NCBI GenBank assembly: GCA_002162695.1
Contig: MAAM01000012.1
Coordinates: 1-64,000 of the forward strand
DNA length: 64,000 bases
Reading direction: 5' to 3'
DNA from: Cycloclasticus sp. 46_120_T64
GTDB lineage: Bacteria > Pseudomonadota > Gammaproteobacteria > Methylococcales > Cycloclasticaceae
Below, in pieces: positions 29,391 to 39,167 of this stretch (position 1 is the stretch's first letter; every line of letters starts with the position of its first letter). The notes beneath the pieces are model-generated. The model saw nothing but the letters and a program-made list of their open reading frames with translations, did not search any database and was not told the origin of the DNA. A program made the position numbers and the translations under genes.

Positions 29391-30803
29391 TTAATGATTT
29401 TCTAAGCGATTTAGCCCGTTTAATGCGGCGACTCGGTAAGCCTCGGCCATCGTTGGGTAGTTAAAGGTCGTATTGGTGAAGTAAAGTAGGGTATTGGCTT
29501 CGCCTTTCTGCGACATGATGGCCTGACCAATATGGATAATTTCGGCGGCTTGATCACCAAAACAGTGTACGCCTAAAATTTGCAGGGTATCTGAGTGGAA
29601 TATTATCTTTAATAGGCCCTGAGTTTCACCGGTAATTTGCGCACGAGCGAGTGAATCGAAGCGTGAGTAACCAGTTTCATACGGCACCTTCTGGTCAGTG
29701 AGTTCTTTTTCGGTATAACCCACCGAGCTAATTTCAGGGTTGGTATAAATACCGGTAGGAATATCTTTGATGAGTTTAGCGTCGCAGAAGCCGTCAACAA
29801 TATGGGTGGCGGCAAAGCGACCTTGGTCATAAGCCGCGCTAGCTAAACTGGGGTAACCAATAAAATCGCCAACCGCATAAATATGCTCTTTTCCATCAAT
29901 TTGGTAGTGTCCATTCACGTTAACTTGGCCGCGTGAATTAGTTTCGATGGATACATTACCCAGCGCAAGGTCTTTAAAATTACCGGTACGCCCGTTCGCC
30001 CAGAGGAAGATGTCTGATTTAATTTTTTTACCGGACACTAACTGAGTGGTGATGCCGTTTTCGTCGCTACTGATGGATTCGTACTCTTCGCTAGAACGGA
30101 TCACGACCCCTTGTTTACGCATATCGTGGCTCAATGCGTGGACAATTTCTTCATCGAGGAAGGCCAGTAGGGTGGATTGGGTATTGATCAGGTTCACCTT
30201 GACCCCGAGTGCTTGGAAAATGGACGCGTATTCGCAACCAATAACACCCGCACCATAAATAGTGATCGAACGTGGGGTGAAGTCTAGACGTAAAATAGTG
30301 TCGCTATCAAAGATGTTGCTGTCAGTGAAGTCTACGTCTTCAGGGCGGTAAGGGTGTGAGCCGGGGGCTAAGACAAACGTCTCGGCGGTGATTTCTTTTA
30401 TTACGTCGCTTTTATAAGGGCGGACATGCATGGTGTTATCGTCAACAAAACTGGCGCTACCAAATATTAAGTCGAGGTTATTGCGCTCGTAGAAGTTACT
30501 TCGCATGTCGACCTGCCGCTTAATCACATCAATCGCTGAGCTGAGTAATTGAGGGAAGCTTAACTGAATCGGTCCGCCACAGGCTTGTTTGAACCAGCGG
30601 TTTCGGTTGAATTGGATAACGCCTTGTACCGCTTGGCGTAAGGCTTTTGATGGAATGGTTCCCCAGTGAGTGCAACCCCCGCCGACGGCTTTATGCTTTT
30701 CGATGATGGCAACTTTTTTGCCTTCTTTACAGGCTTTCATCGCTGCACCTTCGCCACCCGGGCCCGTGCCGACAACAATTACATCATAGTCATATTTACT
30801 CAT
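29391..30803 (-). CDS. sthA: soluble pyridine nucleotide transhydrogenase
   Basis: 470 residues of the flavoprotein disulfide-reductase family. The FAD-binding [10 protein letters not shown] (about 12-21) is intact. The redox-site segment reads [16 protein letters not shown]: the second Cys of the usual CxxxxC is Thr, which is the SthA signature that separates it from lipoamide dehydrogenase. An NAD(P) site ([11 protein letters not shown]) follows near 185. SthA moves hydride between NADPH and NAD+ in the cytoplasm. Confidence 0.94.
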   Translation of the reverse strand: MSKYDYDVIVVGTGPGGEGAAMKACKEGKKVAIIEKHKAVGGGCTHWGTIPSKALRQAVQGVIQFNRNRWFKQACGGPIQLSFPQLLSSAIDVIKRQVDMRSNFYERNNLDLIFGSASFVDDNTMHVRPYKSDVIKEITAETFVLAPGSHPYRPEDVDFTDSNIFDSDTILRLDFTPRSITIYGAGVIGCEYASIFQALGVKVNLINTQSTLLAFLDEEIVHALSHDMRKQGVVIRSSEEYESISSDENGITTQLVSGKKIKSDIFLWANGRTGNFKDLALGNVSIETNSRGQVNVNGHYQIDGKEHIYAVGDFIGYPSLASAAYDQGRFAATHIVDGFCDAKLIKDIPTGIYTNPEISSVGYTEKELTDQKVPYETGYSRFDSLARAQITGETQGLLKIIFHSDTLQILGVHCFGDQAAEIIHIGQAIMSQKGEANTLLYFTNTTFNYPTMAEAYRVAALNGLNRLENH

Positions 30804-30892
30804 ATAGGGATCTCATTATTATTTTTACAAACGTTTTAGCAAGTATACAACAGATACGATAAAATCCCCTTTTCGACAATTTAATTTGACTG

Positions 30893-31702
30893 ATGAGTGA
30901 TGTATTTATAGCGATTGAGCGGGCTTTAGAATCGCCTTCTATTGAGGAAACAATAAGCCTTACTAGGCAGGTGTTTAAGCAGTTACAAACAGATCCAGCG
31001 TTTATTGAGCCGCCTGAGCGTTTGGTTAAACCGATTAGCGAGGTGGTTTTCCCCGCTAAACCCGTGTGGGTTAACCCTCGGGATTTACCACGTCGTCGCC
31101 TAGGCAGTGATGCAGGGAAGTGCTCTTTCATCCATTCTATTGCGCATATTGAGTTTAATGCCATTAAGTTGGCCTTGGATATCGCATACCGTTATAAAGG
31201 TTTTCCCGCGCAGTTTTACCGAGACTGGCTGGATGTGGCGAATGATGAATGTAAACATTTTGAATTGCTCAATAAACATTTGGCAAATTATGACTGTCAA
31301 TACGGTGACCTACCGTCGCATGATGGTTTATGGAGTATGGCGGTTAAAACGGATGATGATATCTTGGCGCGTTTATCCTTGGTGCCACGTTACCTCGAGG
31401 CGCGGGGCTTGGATGTTACCCCGGCGATGTTAGATAAATTAAAGGCGCAAAAAGATACCGCGGCGACGGCCATTTTAGAAATTATTCTAGAAGATGAGGT
31501 GGGGCATGTGGCCTACGGCACAAAGTGGTTGGATTTTGTGTGTGAGCAATATAGCCTGCAACGTGAAAACGTCTTCTTTGAAAACATTAATCATTATATG
31601 AAAGGGCAGGTGCTAGGCCCGTTCAATCGTAGTTTGCGCCTGCGGGCAGGTTTTACTGAGAGCGAGTTAAACGAGTTAGAGCGCTTGGATAAAAGGCCTT
31701 AA
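30893..31702 (+). CDS. ferritin-like DUF455 protein
   Basis: 269 residues. A four-helix ferritin-like domain with likely diiron ligands in HSIAHIEFNA (about 80-89), DECKHFE (about 118-124), YLEARGLD and LEDEVGHVAYG (about 200-210). DUF455 proteins are predicted metal-binding, perhaps oxygenase-like; related tRNA hydroxylases (MiaE) share the fold, but this sequence fits DUF455 better. The substrate is unknown. It is divergent from sthA and its end overlaps lpxH by 4 bp in convergent orientation. Confidence 0.85.
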   Translation: MSDVFIAIERALESPSIEETISLTRQVFKQLQTDPAFIEPPERLVKPISEVVFPAKPVWVNPRDLPRRRLGSDAGKCSFIHSIAHIEFNAIKLALDIAYRYKGFPAQFYRDWLDVANDECKHFELLNKHLANYDCQYGDLPSHDGLWSMAVKTDDDILARLSLVPRYLEARGLDVTPAMLDKLKAQKDTAATAILEIILEDEVGHVAYGTKWLDFVCEQYSLQRENVFFENINHYMKGQVLGPFNRSLRLRAGFTESELNELERLDKRP

Positions 31703-32424
31703 CTCAGCTCGATAGTGTTGTAACCCTCTGCTGTCCAATCGAGTACCGAACCCTTATCGACCCATTCGGCCAATACAAATCGCTCCGCATCATCACCGTT
31801 CACCGCGTGTATATGCCGCTTAGGGCGGTGGGTATGGCCGTGAATAAGGCGTAAGGTTTGGTGTTTATCGAAGGTGTTGAGTACGGTTGCTTCGTTCACA
31901 TCCATGATCTCACTGGACTTGCCTTGTTTGTTTAAATGACTTTGCTGACGATAGTGCTGGGCCAGCGCCAAACGTTCTGCTAAGGGTTTGGCGAGAGCTG
32001 CTTGCTGCCAAGCGGGGTTATGGGTTAGCTGGCGGAATTGTTGATATTCGGTGTCATCGGTACACAGTAAATCACCGTGCATCAGCAAGGTTTTTGTGCC
32101 GAATAAATCAATAATATGTTCGTCTTCGAGGCACTGTACTTGGGTGTCATCGAAAAATTGTTGGCCAACCAGAAAGTCTCGGTTGCCGGCTAAAAAGTGC
32201 ACGTGCACTCCAAGATCAGTTAGCTTCTTAAGGGTATCTTTAATAAGCTGATTGGGCGGTGTTGGATCATCATCGCCCACCCAAGAATCAAATAGATCAC
32301 CGAGAATATATAAATCGCTAACATTAGCGTCTAAAGATTCAAGGTAATCGACAAACCGTTGAGTGGTTTGTGGGCGATCTTGGCTTAGGTGTAAATCTGA
32401 AATGAAGTGTACGTGCTGGCTCAT
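31699..32424 (-). CDS. lpxH: UDP-2,3-diacylglucosamine diphosphatase
   Basis: 241 residues, the usual LpxH size. The calcineurin-type metal motifs are complete: SDLHLS (about 9-14), GDLFD (about 41-45), GNRDFL (about 80-85), HGD, and HGHTHRP near 195. It removes UMP from UDP-2,3-diacylglucosamine to give lipid X in lipid A synthesis at the inner membrane. Next to a cyclophilin gene, as in pseudomonads. Confidence 0.95.
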   Translation of the reverse strand: MSQHVHFISDLHLSQDRPQTTQRFVDYLESLDANVSDLYILGDLFDSWVGDDDPTPPNQLIKDTLKKLTDLGVHVHFLAGNRDFLVGQQFFDDTQVQCLEDEHIIDLFGTKTLLMHGDLLCTDDTEYQQFRQLTHNPAWQQAALAKPLAERLALAQHYRQQSHLNKQGKSSEIMDVNEATVLNTFDKHQTLRLIHGHTHRPKRHIHAVNGDDAERFVLAEWVDKGSVLDWTAEGYNTIELS

Positions 32425-32427
32425 GAT

Positions 32428-33021
32428 CTATTTAATGACTTCCGCTTTTTCGATGATAACTTCTTCTTGCGGGACGTCTGTTGGGAACATGCCGCCAGAG
32501 CCGGTAGGGATTGCAGCCATTTTATCAACGACATCCATACCGTCGGTCACTTTACCAAATACCGCGTAACCCCAACCTTGTTGTGTTTTAGATGTATGGT
32601 TTAAAAAGCCGTTGTCGGCTAGGTTGATGAAGAATTGACCGGTTGCTGAATGCGGCTCGCCTGTTCTTGCCATCGCGATGGTGCCACGATCATTTTTAAG
32701 GCCATTGTCGGCTTCATTTTCAATTTCTGCTTTGGTTCCTTTTTGTTTGAAGTCGCTGGTGAAGCCACCACCTTGCGCCATAAAGTTAGGGATAATACGG
32801 TGGAAAATAATGCCTTCGTAGAAACCATCTTCAACATAAGAAACAAAGTTTGCGACGGTGTTAGGTGCTTTCTCGGCATCCAGTTCTAAAGTGATTTCAC
32901 CTTGGTTGGTGGTAAATTTAATAATGGTCATATTGTTTGTCTCCATTGCATAAGTTGACGTTGTAAAGAGTAAGAAGCTACCGATCAGGGTGGCGATGAG
33001 TCGATTGAGTTTTTTTATCAT
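32428..33021 (-). CDS. peptidyl-prolyl cis-trans isomerase (cyclophilin), exported form
   Basis: 197 residues. Residues 1-25 look like a Sec signal peptide (LIATLIGSFLLFTTSTYA), followed by a cyclophilin domain: FHRIIPNFMAQGG, MARTGEPHSATGQFFINL and the W-containing WGYAVFGKV. The domain starts at a second Met (residue 31, MTIIKF), which matches the normal start of cytoplasmic PpiB, and a GGAG lies nine bases before that codon. Both a periplasmic and a cytoplasmic product are therefore possible. Gene position (lpxH, cysS) is that of ppiB. Confidence 0.9.
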   Translation of the reverse strand: MIKKLNRLIATLIGSFLLFTTSTYAMETNNMTIIKFTTNQGEITLELDAEKAPNTVANFVSYVEDGFYEGIIFHRIIPNFMAQGGGFTSDFKQKGTKAEIENEADNGLKNDRGTIAMARTGEPHSATGQFFINLADNGFLNHTSKTQQGWGYAVFGKVTDGMDVVDKMAAIPTGSGGMFPTDVPQEEVIIEKAEVIK

Positions 33022-33121
33022 TGATCAAATTCCCTTTAAGTAAAATTCAGAATGCAATATTTTAGCGTTTTCTGCGCGGTATAGAAAGTTGTCAGCATTA
33101 AATCCTTCGCGGCAATGTTCG

Positions 33122-34573
33122 TTAACTGCCCATCGCGCGGTTTAATATCATATTAACCTGTTGGCTAAATAACTGGAAACTGTTGAAAGTATCGTCATCC
33201 AGCGGGCGATGACTCAGGCTTCTGTCAGCATAAAACAGCCCGATGGGTTTGTTTTTAACGACTACTGGGGCGACGAGGAATGATTTTGTTTTAGTTTTTT
33301 GCGCCAAAGACTGCGGGATTAAACGTTTTGTCTCATCGGGGCTGTCTTCGTTAAGCCGTAGCGGTTGGCGTTGCTGAAAAGCGTGCAACCAAATTTTTGA
33401 TTCAGCGCTGCCGGTGTTGAATTTGAAGTGTTCACGTAACCAGTCGTTATTGTTGCCGATAACTTGTTTGACCTTGAGTTGTTTGCGATCGGGAGTCAGT
33501 AGGGCGAATAAGGCGTGATCCATACCGACGCCACGATTAATCCCTTCTAATGTCATTTCTATCAGCATGTTGAAGTCGGTTTTTCCTTTGCTCATCGACA
33601 TCAGGTCTTGCAGGATTTGCAGCTGTAGTTGGATGTCGGGTTCAGGAAAGGCATCGGCTAAATACGGTGTGTCGTCTAGCTGAGTTTCACTGGGTAGGGG
33701 AATTACCTTGGCGACGGCCTTGGCACCATAATAGGCCGTTGTTTCGGCGGCTTTTTGTGCTTGTTGGTGTAATTGTTCGGTGGTTACTTTGGCGGAGCGC
33801 CCGGTTAACTTTGCAATAGATTGGGTGAGTTCAGTCACGGCTTCTGATTCCCAGCCTTTTTCTACCGCTTCTGCGAGTTGGTGTGACAGGCAAATGGCTT
33901 GGCTGGTTGGGTCGCTATCGTTTGGGTTTTTCAGTGTTCGTTGTAACAGGTCACTTAAACCCCAAGCTTGAGCAATACCCTGGCTGAGTTCGTTCATAGT
34001 GAAGCCGAGTATATCCCGCTCAACTTGAACAGCAGGGGCGTTGGTTTTTTTTAAGGCTAAGCTGAGTTCATCGCCTTTATTGTCACTAAAACACCAAAAG
34101 GCGAGGTCACCGATATGGAACAATAGGGTGGCGATAAATACTTCTTCGTGTTTCGGGTCGCCGGCTTGTCTGGCAATTTCTTGAGCCTGTGCCGAGGCGT
34201 GCATAGACCGAGCCATTTGTTTGACTAGGTGATCACGATGTACGCCTTGCACCAAGCTATCGATGAGTGACACGGTGAGTGACATACCGCGTACAGCGTC
34301 GAAACCTAACATCATGATGCATTGGCTGATGGTGCTGAATTTCCGCCCACTGCTATTGTAGTGAACGCTATTGGCGAGTTTGAGGATACGCGCCGTCATC
34401 GACGCGTCTTTTAATACCACTTGTCCTAGGTGTAGAGCAGAGCTGGTTTCTTTTTCTGAGACGTTGACGATTTCTTGCACGGTGCGCCCAAAGATAGGCA
34501 TTTGGCTATCGGTCAGGCGTTTAACCCAGCTGTCTATTTCGGGGTTACTGTCGTTGAGGGCGGCCTCACTCAT
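33122..34573 (-). CDS. HDOD-GAF signalling protein
   Basis: 483 residues. An HDOD domain lies at about 20-215 (features LKDASMTARILKLANSVHY and ISQCIMMLGFDAVRGM) and a GAF-like domain at about 320-480 (RGVGMDHALFALLTPD; FYADRSLSHRPLDDDTF). HDOD domains resemble HD phosphohydrolases but lack the HD metal pair, and serve as protein-interaction or signalling modules. No output domain is present, so it likely acts through a partner. Confidence 0.85.
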   Translation of the reverse strand: MSEAALNDSNPEIDSWVKRLTDSQMPIFGRTVQEIVNVSEKETSSALHLGQVVLKDASMTARILKLANSVHYNSSGRKFSTISQCIMMLGFDAVRGMSLTVSLIDSLVQGVHRDHLVKQMARSMHASAQAQEIARQAGDPKHEEVFIATLLFHIGDLAFWCFSDNKGDELSLALKKTNAPAVQVERDILGFTMNELSQGIAQAWGLSDLLQRTLKNPNDSDPTSQAICLSHQLAEAVEKGWESEAVTELTQSIAKLTGRSAKVTTEQLHQQAQKAAETTAYYGAKAVAKVIPLPSETQLDDTPYLADAFPEPDIQLQLQILQDLMSMSKGKTDFNMLIEMTLEGINRGVGMDHALFALLTPDRKQLKVKQVIGNNNDWLREHFKFNTGSAESKIWLHAFQQRQPLRLNEDSPDETKRLIPQSLAQKTKTKSFLVAPVVVKNKPIGLFYADRSLSHRPLDDDTFNSFQLFSQQVNMILNRAMGS

Positions 34574-34744
34574 AGGTTTGTTTGTTTTTTATTATAGTAT
34601 CTTCATTATGGACGTTTTAGCGGCGACTTTTTGGCTAAATAATAAATTATTTGCCGTACCGCCATTAAATATAGTGTGAGTAGCTGGGTAAGTCTTAGGT
34701 GAATGCGTTATTATTCGCCATTAAATTTATTCTAAGACCGAGCT

Positions 34745-36136
34745 ATGAGCGCATTAAAAATTTATAACACCCTAAAGCGAAAAAAAGAAACCTTTAAACC
34801 GTTGGTCGACGGCAAGGTGGGTTTATATGTTTGCGGGATGACGGTATACGATTTTTGTCATGTCGGCCACGCGCGGGTGATGGTGGTTTTTGATACCGTT
34901 GCGCGATATTTAAGGTATTCGGGTTACGAGGTCAAATATGTGCGTAATATCACCGATATTGACGACAAAATTATTGCGCGGGCAATTGAGGCGAACGAAG
35001 ACTTTAATACCCTAACCAAGCGATTTATCGATGAAATGCACCAAGACGAAGCGGCTTTGCACGCGCACCGGCCTGACCTAGAACCCTTGGCGACCGAGTC
35101 AATGGGCTCGATTATTTCGATGATTGAGGTGCTTATTGAGAAGCAACACGCTTATGTTGGCAGCAATGGCGATGTGTATTATTCAGTAGAGTCGTTTGAA
35201 GGGTATGGCAAATTATCGGGTCGTGAGCTTGATGATATGAACGCCGGTGAGCGGGTTGAAGTGGATGCGGCTAAGCGAAACCCGTTTGATTTTGTATTAT
35301 GGAAACCCGCTAAAGCCGATGAACCTTCCTGGGCTTCACCCTGGGGTGAGGGGCGGCCGGGCTGGCATATCGAGTGTTCGGCTATGTCGACAGATTGCTT
35401 GGGTAACCACTTCGATATTCATGGCGGTGGGATGGATTTGCAGTTCCCGCACCACGAAAATGAAATTGCGCAATCCGAGGCGGCTACCGGTGAGTGCTTC
35501 GTCAATACCTGGATGCATAACGGTTTTGTGCGTATTGATGACGAAAAAATGTCTAAGTCATTGGGTAACTTCTTCACTGTACGCGAAGTATTAAAGAAAT
35601 ACCGGGGTGAAGAAATTCGCTTCTTTGTATTGTCGAGTCATTACCGAAGCCCGTTAAATTATTCCGATGAGCAATTGAATGAAGCGCGTTCGGCTCTTGA
35701 ACGTTTATATACCGCGTTGCGTAATATTCAGCCGCTTGATAATGACGAGGCATCGGATTTTGTGCGACGTTTTGAAGAAGCGATGAATGACGACTTCAAT
35801 ACCGCGAAAGCTATCTCGGTGATGTTTGAGTGCGCCAATGAGCTCAATAAATTGAAAACAACAGAGCCCGTGCAAGCCGCTAAAATGGCCGCCGACTTAT
35901 TAGCCATGGCGGAACCGCTGGGTTTATTAACACAAGACCCAGAAGAATATTTGCAGTCGAGCACCGGTACGGATGAAGGGCTTGCGAGTGAGCAGATTGA
36001 GGCTAAAATTAATCAGCGTTTGCAGGCCAAGCTGGATAAAGACTGGGGTTTAGCCGATCAGATTCGAGATGAGTTAAAACAGCAGGGCGTTATGCTTGAA
36101 GACGCTGGCAAGGAAACAACTTGGCGTAGAGCTTAA
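34745..36136 (+). CDS. cysS: cysteinyl-tRNA synthetase
   Basis: 463 residues, a class I synthetase. Zinc and ATP motifs: [15 protein letters not shown] with the HIGH-like HVGH (about 38-41), WHIECSAMS, and KMSKSLGN (about 267-274). The enzyme charges tRNA-Cys. It ends in a strong terminator and converges on folD. Confidence 0.97.
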   Translation: MSALKIYNTLKRKKETFKPLVDGKVGLYVCGMTVYDFCHVGHARVMVVFDTVARYLRYSGYEVKYVRNITDIDDKIIARAIEANEDFNTLTKRFIDEMHQDEAALHAHRPDLEPLATESMGSIISMIEVLIEKQHAYVGSNGDVYYSVESFEGYGKLSGRELDDMNAGERVEVDAAKRNPFDFVLWKPAKADEPSWASPWGEGRPGWHIECSAMSTDCLGNHFDIHGGGMDLQFPHHENEIAQSEAATGECFVNTWMHNGFVRIDDEKMSKSLGNFFTVREVLKKYRGEEIRFFVLSSHYRSPLNYSDEQLNEARSALERLYTALRNIQPLDNDEASDFVRRFEEAMNDDFNTAKAISVMFECANELNKLKTTEPVQAAKMAADLLAMAEPLGLLTQDPEEYLQSSTGTDEGLASEQIEAKINQRLQAKLDKDWGLADQIRDELKQQGVMLEDAGKETTWRRA

Positions 36137-36151
36137 AACGTATAAATCTCT

Positions 36152-36180
36152 AGGCAGGCTTAATAATAAGCCTGCCTTTT
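36152..36180 (+). terminator. rho-independent terminator after cysS
   Basis: A perfect 11-bp stem (AGGCAGGCTTA / TAAGCCTGCCT) with an ATAA loop is followed by TTT. The minus strand has only a short, A-interrupted T stretch, so it mainly serves cysS. Confidence 0.88.
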
Positions 36181-36186
36181 AGATGG

Positions 36187-37035
36187 TTAGCTGCTTTGTA
36201 ATTCAGCGGCTTGTAGGGTGTTTTCTAATAAGGATGCAATCGTCATTGGGCCAACACCGCCGGGAACGGGAGTAATCCAGCTAGCATTTTTAGCCGCGCC
36301 TGCAAAATCAACGTCACCGACTAATTTTCCTGTATCGAGACGATTGATCCCGACATCAATCACTACCGCGCCAGGTTTAACCCAGTCGCCTTTGACAAAA
36401 CCAGGGATGCCTACTGCGGCGATGATGATATCGGCGCGTCTAACGTGGGCTTCGAGGTCGATTGTACGGCTATGGCAGGTTGTTACGGTGCAGCGTGCCA
36501 TTAATAGTTCCAGTGAGACAGGGCGGCCAACAATATTTGATGCGCCGATAACCACCGCTTCTTTACCCTCTAAAGAAATTCCGGTGCTGGCTAGTAGGGT
36601 CATAATACCCTTCGGTGTACAAGAGCGTAATACCGGCATCCGTAGGGCTAAACGGCCAATATTATAGGGGTGGAAGCCATCTACGTCTTTTAATGGGTCG
36701 ATCGCCTCAATGATTTTTTCTTCATTGATGTGCTCGGGTAATGGTAATTGCACCAAAATGCCGTTAATCGCTGAGTTATTGTTTAGGTCGTTAATAAGGT
36801 TGAGTAACTCTTCCTCGGTGACGCCGTAGGGGAAGGTTTTAGAGAGCGAGTAAAAACCGACTTCTTCGCAAGCATTACACTTGTTACGTACGTAAACTTC
36901 GGAGGCGGGGTTTTCACCGACCAAAATAACAGCGAGCCCTGGTTTAGATAAACCACGAGCGATTCGTGTGTCCGTTTGTTGTTTAATGGCAGTACGAAGG
37001 TCTGCCGCTGTTTGTTTGCCGTCGATAATTGTCAT
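36187..37035 (-). CDS. folD: methylenetetrahydrofolate dehydrogenase / cyclohydrolase
   Basis: 282 residues. The active-site segment [15 protein letters not shown] holds the Tyr and Lys of the family (YxxxK); VQLPLPEH and the NADP site GASNIVGRP (about 163-171) are intact, and the C-terminal [10 protein letters not shown] is conserved. It converts methylene-tetrahydrofolate to formyl-tetrahydrofolate in the cytoplasm. folD next to a Pro/Arg/His tRNA cluster is a familiar gammaproteobacterial arrangement. Confidence 0.96.
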   Translation of the reverse strand: MTIIDGKQTAADLRTAIKQQTDTRIARGLSKPGLAVILVGENPASEVYVRNKCNACEEVGFYSLSKTFPYGVTEEELLNLINDLNNNSAINGILVQLPLPEHINEEKIIEAIDPLKDVDGFHPYNIGRLALRMPVLRSCTPKGIMTLLASTGISLEGKEAVVIGASNIVGRPVSLELLMARCTVTTCHSRTIDLEAHVRRADIIIAAVGIPGFVKGDWVKPGAVVIDVGINRLDTGKLVGDVDFAGAAKNASWITPVPGGVGPMTIASLLENTLQAAELQSS

Positions 37036-37082
37036 AGAGTGCTTGTTGTTCCCTGTTTATGGCTTCTTTTTGTAAAGAAGCG

Positions 37083-37111
37083 TTGACCAAAATTACTGTG
37101 TGCCGTATTAT
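37083..37111 (+). promoter_or_regulatory. tRNA promoter, copy 1
   Basis: TTGACC (37083-37088), 17-base spacer, TATTAT (37106-37111), followed by a G+C-rich CGCCC discriminator as in stringently controlled stable RNA promoters. It drives the first Pro-Arg-His cluster. Confidence 0.8.
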
Positions 37112-37163
37112 CGCCCACCTACAGACTTATTGCATCATTTAAGCAATGCTTTTTGTAGACGGA

Positions 37164-37240
37164 CGGGGTGTAGCGCAGCCTGGTAGCGCAACTGCTTTGG
37201 GAGCAGTGGGTCGGGAGTTCGAATCTCTCCACCCCGACCA
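37164..37240 (+). tRNA. tRNA-Pro (anticodon TGG), copy 1
   Basis: 77 bases including an encoded CCA. Acceptor CGGGGTG/CACCCCG, anticodon loop with TGG, T-arm GTTCGAATC. Identical in sequence to the copy at 37659. Confidence 0.97.
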
Positions 37241-37259
37241 TTTTTTTACTTATGATGAA

Positions 37260-37336
37260 GCGCTTGTAGCTCATCTGGATAGAGCATCGGCCTTCTAAGC
37301 CGAGGGTAACAGGTTCGAGTCCTGTCAAGCGCACCA
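37260..37336 (+). tRNA. tRNA-Arg (anticodon TCT), copy 1
   Basis: 77 bases with encoded CCA. Acceptor GCGCTTG/CAAGCGC, anticodon loop CTTCTAA with anticodon TCT (reads AGA/AGG), T-loop GTTCGAGTC. Identical to the copy at 37755. Confidence 0.97.
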
Positions 37337-37361
37337 TAAGCTCTAAAAAATAATCGTTATG

Positions 37362-37437
37362 GTGGGTGTAGCTCAGTTGGTAGAGCCCCTGACTGTGACT
37401 CAGGTTGTCGCGAGTTCGAGTCTCGTCATCCACCCCA
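37362..37437 (+). tRNA. tRNA-His (anticodon GTG), copy 1
   Basis: 76 bases with encoded CCA. Acceptor GTGGGTG/CATCCAC, anticodon loop CTGTGAC. The G at 37361 is the tRNA-His extra G(-1), paired with the C at position 73. Confidence 0.97.
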
Positions 37438-37580
37438 TTTCGATTATCTAATTATTTTTAAATATTTTCGATGAGCATAGACGTTTTGCTGATCGAGAAG
37501 CAGTGTGAACGAAAAACGGCGGTATTGTTTGTTTAATGTTGGCTGATCAGTAAAATCTTTACTGAATTGCAAAACAGTTA

Positions 37581-37609
37581 TTGACCAAATTTAACCATTG
37601 CCGTATTAT
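37581..37609 (+). promoter_or_regulatory. tRNA promoter, copy 2
   Basis: TTGACC (37581-37586), 17-base spacer with a different sequence from copy 1, TATTAT (37604-37609), then the same CGCCCACCT discriminator. The promoter elements are kept while the spacer has diverged. Confidence 0.8.
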
Positions 37610-37658
37610 CGCCCACCTGCAAACATGTTGGGTTTTGACTCAGCATCAAGTATACCGT

Positions 37659-37735
37659 CGGGGTGTAGCGCAGCCTGGTAGCGCAACTGCTTTGGGAGCA
37701 GTGGGTCGGGAGTTCGAATCTCTCCACCCCGACCA
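37659..37735 (+). tRNA. tRNA-Pro (anticodon TGG), copy 2
   Basis: 77 bases, identical to the copy at 37164; CCA encoded. Confidence 0.97.
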
Positions 37736-37754
37736 TTTTTTTACTTATGATGAC

Positions 37755-37831
37755 GCGCTTGTAGCTCATCTGGATAGAGCATCGGCCTTCTAAGCCGAGG
37801 GTAACAGGTTCGAGTCCTGTCAAGCGCACCA
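37755..37831 (+). tRNA. tRNA-Arg (anticodon TCT), copy 2
   Basis: 77 bases, identical to the copy at 37260; CCA encoded. Confidence 0.97.
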
Positions 37832-37855
37832 TAAGCTCTAAAAATAATCGTTATG

Positions 37856-37931
37856 GTGGGTGTAGCTCAGTTGGTAGAGCCCCTGACTGTGACTCAGGTT
37901 GTCGCGAGTTCGAGTCTCGTCATCCACCCCA
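37856..37931 (+). tRNA. tRNA-His (anticodon GTG), copy 2
   Basis: 76 bases, identical to the copy at 37362; preceded by the extra G at 37855. Confidence 0.97.
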
Positions 37932-38051
37932 TTTCGATTATCCCATCGGCATCAAATTCTTCGACCAATAGCTCATTGCAGCGCATTGATTCAATTGTCG
38001 CTGGAATTAAAATACAATAACGGTCTCAATATCATCTAATTAGGTTTTACC

Positions 38052-38825
38052 GTGCAACTTTCGTCGTTTCCGTTAGTTTTAGCCGCAGAAGACTGCCCCA
38101 GCATTGAAATAACAAAACTCATCGACAGCGGTGTCTACCAACTGTGCGAGAGTGCTGCCGAGCACGCGCTGTATTTGGCTTATGTCGACCAAGCCCTAAG
38201 TATTCATACGCAGGCAGGCAAACAACGGCTCTGTTTAGCCATCGACTTTAGCGCAGGGAAGTCCAAACATCGACGTTTGTATGGCGGTGGCAAGAAGCAG
38301 CCCTTGGCTAAATCATGTGGTTTAGATAAACACCCTCAATGGCATATCCTCGATGCGACCGCTGGGCTCGGGCGAGATGCCTTTGTGTTGGCTAGTCTAG
38401 GGGCCACGATAACCCTGTGTGAGCAACACCCCGCGTTGTTTGGTTTATTACTGGATGCGATTGAGCGAGCACAAGGTGACGACGAGGCGGCTGCTATTGT
38501 TCAACGTATGGGCTGCTGTCATCAAAATTCAATCGATTACCTGCAGGCCGTATTAGCGGGTGAGCGCGACGTGCCAGACGTTATTTATTTAGACCCGATG
38601 TACCCCGAACGGAAAAAGGCCGCGAGCATTAAAAAAGAGATGCAGGTTTTACAGCAATTGGTGGGGCATTCCAGCGATCAAACTCAATTGCTGGAACTGG
38701 CGCTCAAAACGGCCAAACACCGAGTGGTGGTTAAGCGGCCTAAAACTGCGAAGGCGCTAACAGATAAACCTGTTTCTTATACGGTGGCGAGTGTTAACAC
38801 GCGTTATGACGTTTATGTGCGTTAG
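38052..38825 (+). CDS. rsmJ: 16S rRNA (guanine1516-N2)-methyltransferase
   Basis: 257 residues from a GTG start at 38052. The SAM-binding motif LDATAGLGRDAFVLASLG (about 97-114) and the catalytic DPMYP (about 181-185) fit RsmJ, which methylates G1516 of 16S rRNA. The C-terminal end KRP...VNTRYDVYVR is also typical. It stands alone after the tRNA cluster. Confidence 0.92.
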   Translation: MQLSSFPLVLAAEDCPSIEITKLIDSGVYQLCESAAEHALYLAYVDQALSIHTQAGKQRLCLAIDFSAGKSKHRRLYGGGKKQPLAKSCGLDKHPQWHILDATAGLGRDAFVLASLGATITLCEQHPALFGLLLDAIERAQGDDEAAAIVQRMGCCHQNSIDYLQAVLAGERDVPDVIYLDPMYPERKKAASIKKEMQVLQQLVGHSSDQTQLLELALKTAKHRVVVKRPKTAKALTDKPVSYTVASVNTRYDVYVR

Positions 38826-39106
38826 TGGAAGTATCGACGTGCTTAAAGGCAAGCAGGTCTTCAATATTAAGAGGTTAGATGAGTAGACGGGGCTTAACAA
38901 CGGTTTAAGGGCAGGCCTGCTGGTTAACTTTTCTTCACCATAAAAAATGCGCATCACCGCGATTAAGAATGATCGGTGCACAACCTAAAACCAGCCCTCC
39001 ATTCGATTTACAGCTTTTAAATGGGTATTTCAATATACCCCCAGATATACCCCCGTTTTGGGGGTATTTCTTGAGACGCTATGGGATTGTATAGGAATAG
39101 CAGGCA
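38826..39106. other. intergenic region with ATATACCCCC direct repeats and hairpin
   Basis: No gene is seen. Two copies of ATATACCCCC lie at 39033-39042 and 39045-39054, and the second forms a hairpin with GGGGGTAT at 39060-39067 (loop GTTTT). Together with the nearby tRNA-Leu 3' end this could be the arm-site region of a past integrative element, but no integrase gene remains. The rest shows nothing recognisable. Confidence 0.5.
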
Positions 39107-39135
39107 ATAAAAAACCCCTTAACAGTAAGGGGTTT
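39107..39135 (-). terminator. terminator for tRNA-Leu
   Basis: On the minus strand: AAACCCCTTA, loop CTGT, TAAGGGGTTT and a T run (forward 39107-39111), 33 bases past the tRNA-Leu 3' end. Confidence 0.85.
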
Positions 39136-39167
39136 GATGCGTTTCAGGACTTCTTGAAACTATGTAT

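Larger units (their letters stand above)
37083..37943 (+). repeat. tandem duplication of the promoter-tRNA Pro-Arg-His unit (period about 495 bp)
   Basis: Promoter, three tRNAs and spacers occur twice, offset by 494-498 bp. From the start of tRNA-Pro to the common end ATTTCGATTATC only two differences were seen in about 285 bases (one substitution before tRNA-Arg, one A indel before tRNA-His). The leader between promoter and tRNA-Pro and the 130 bp joining the copies are different. Confidence 0.9.

Noticed and set aside
36218..36667. 149-residue plus-strand ORF inside folD
   Set aside because: Shadow of folD; no ribosome site and no family pattern.
37119..37832. ORFs on the minus strand across the tRNA clusters (104 and 84 residues, LTGLEPVTLGLEG type)
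   Set aside because: They are antisense translations of the tRNA genes, a well-known annotation artefact.
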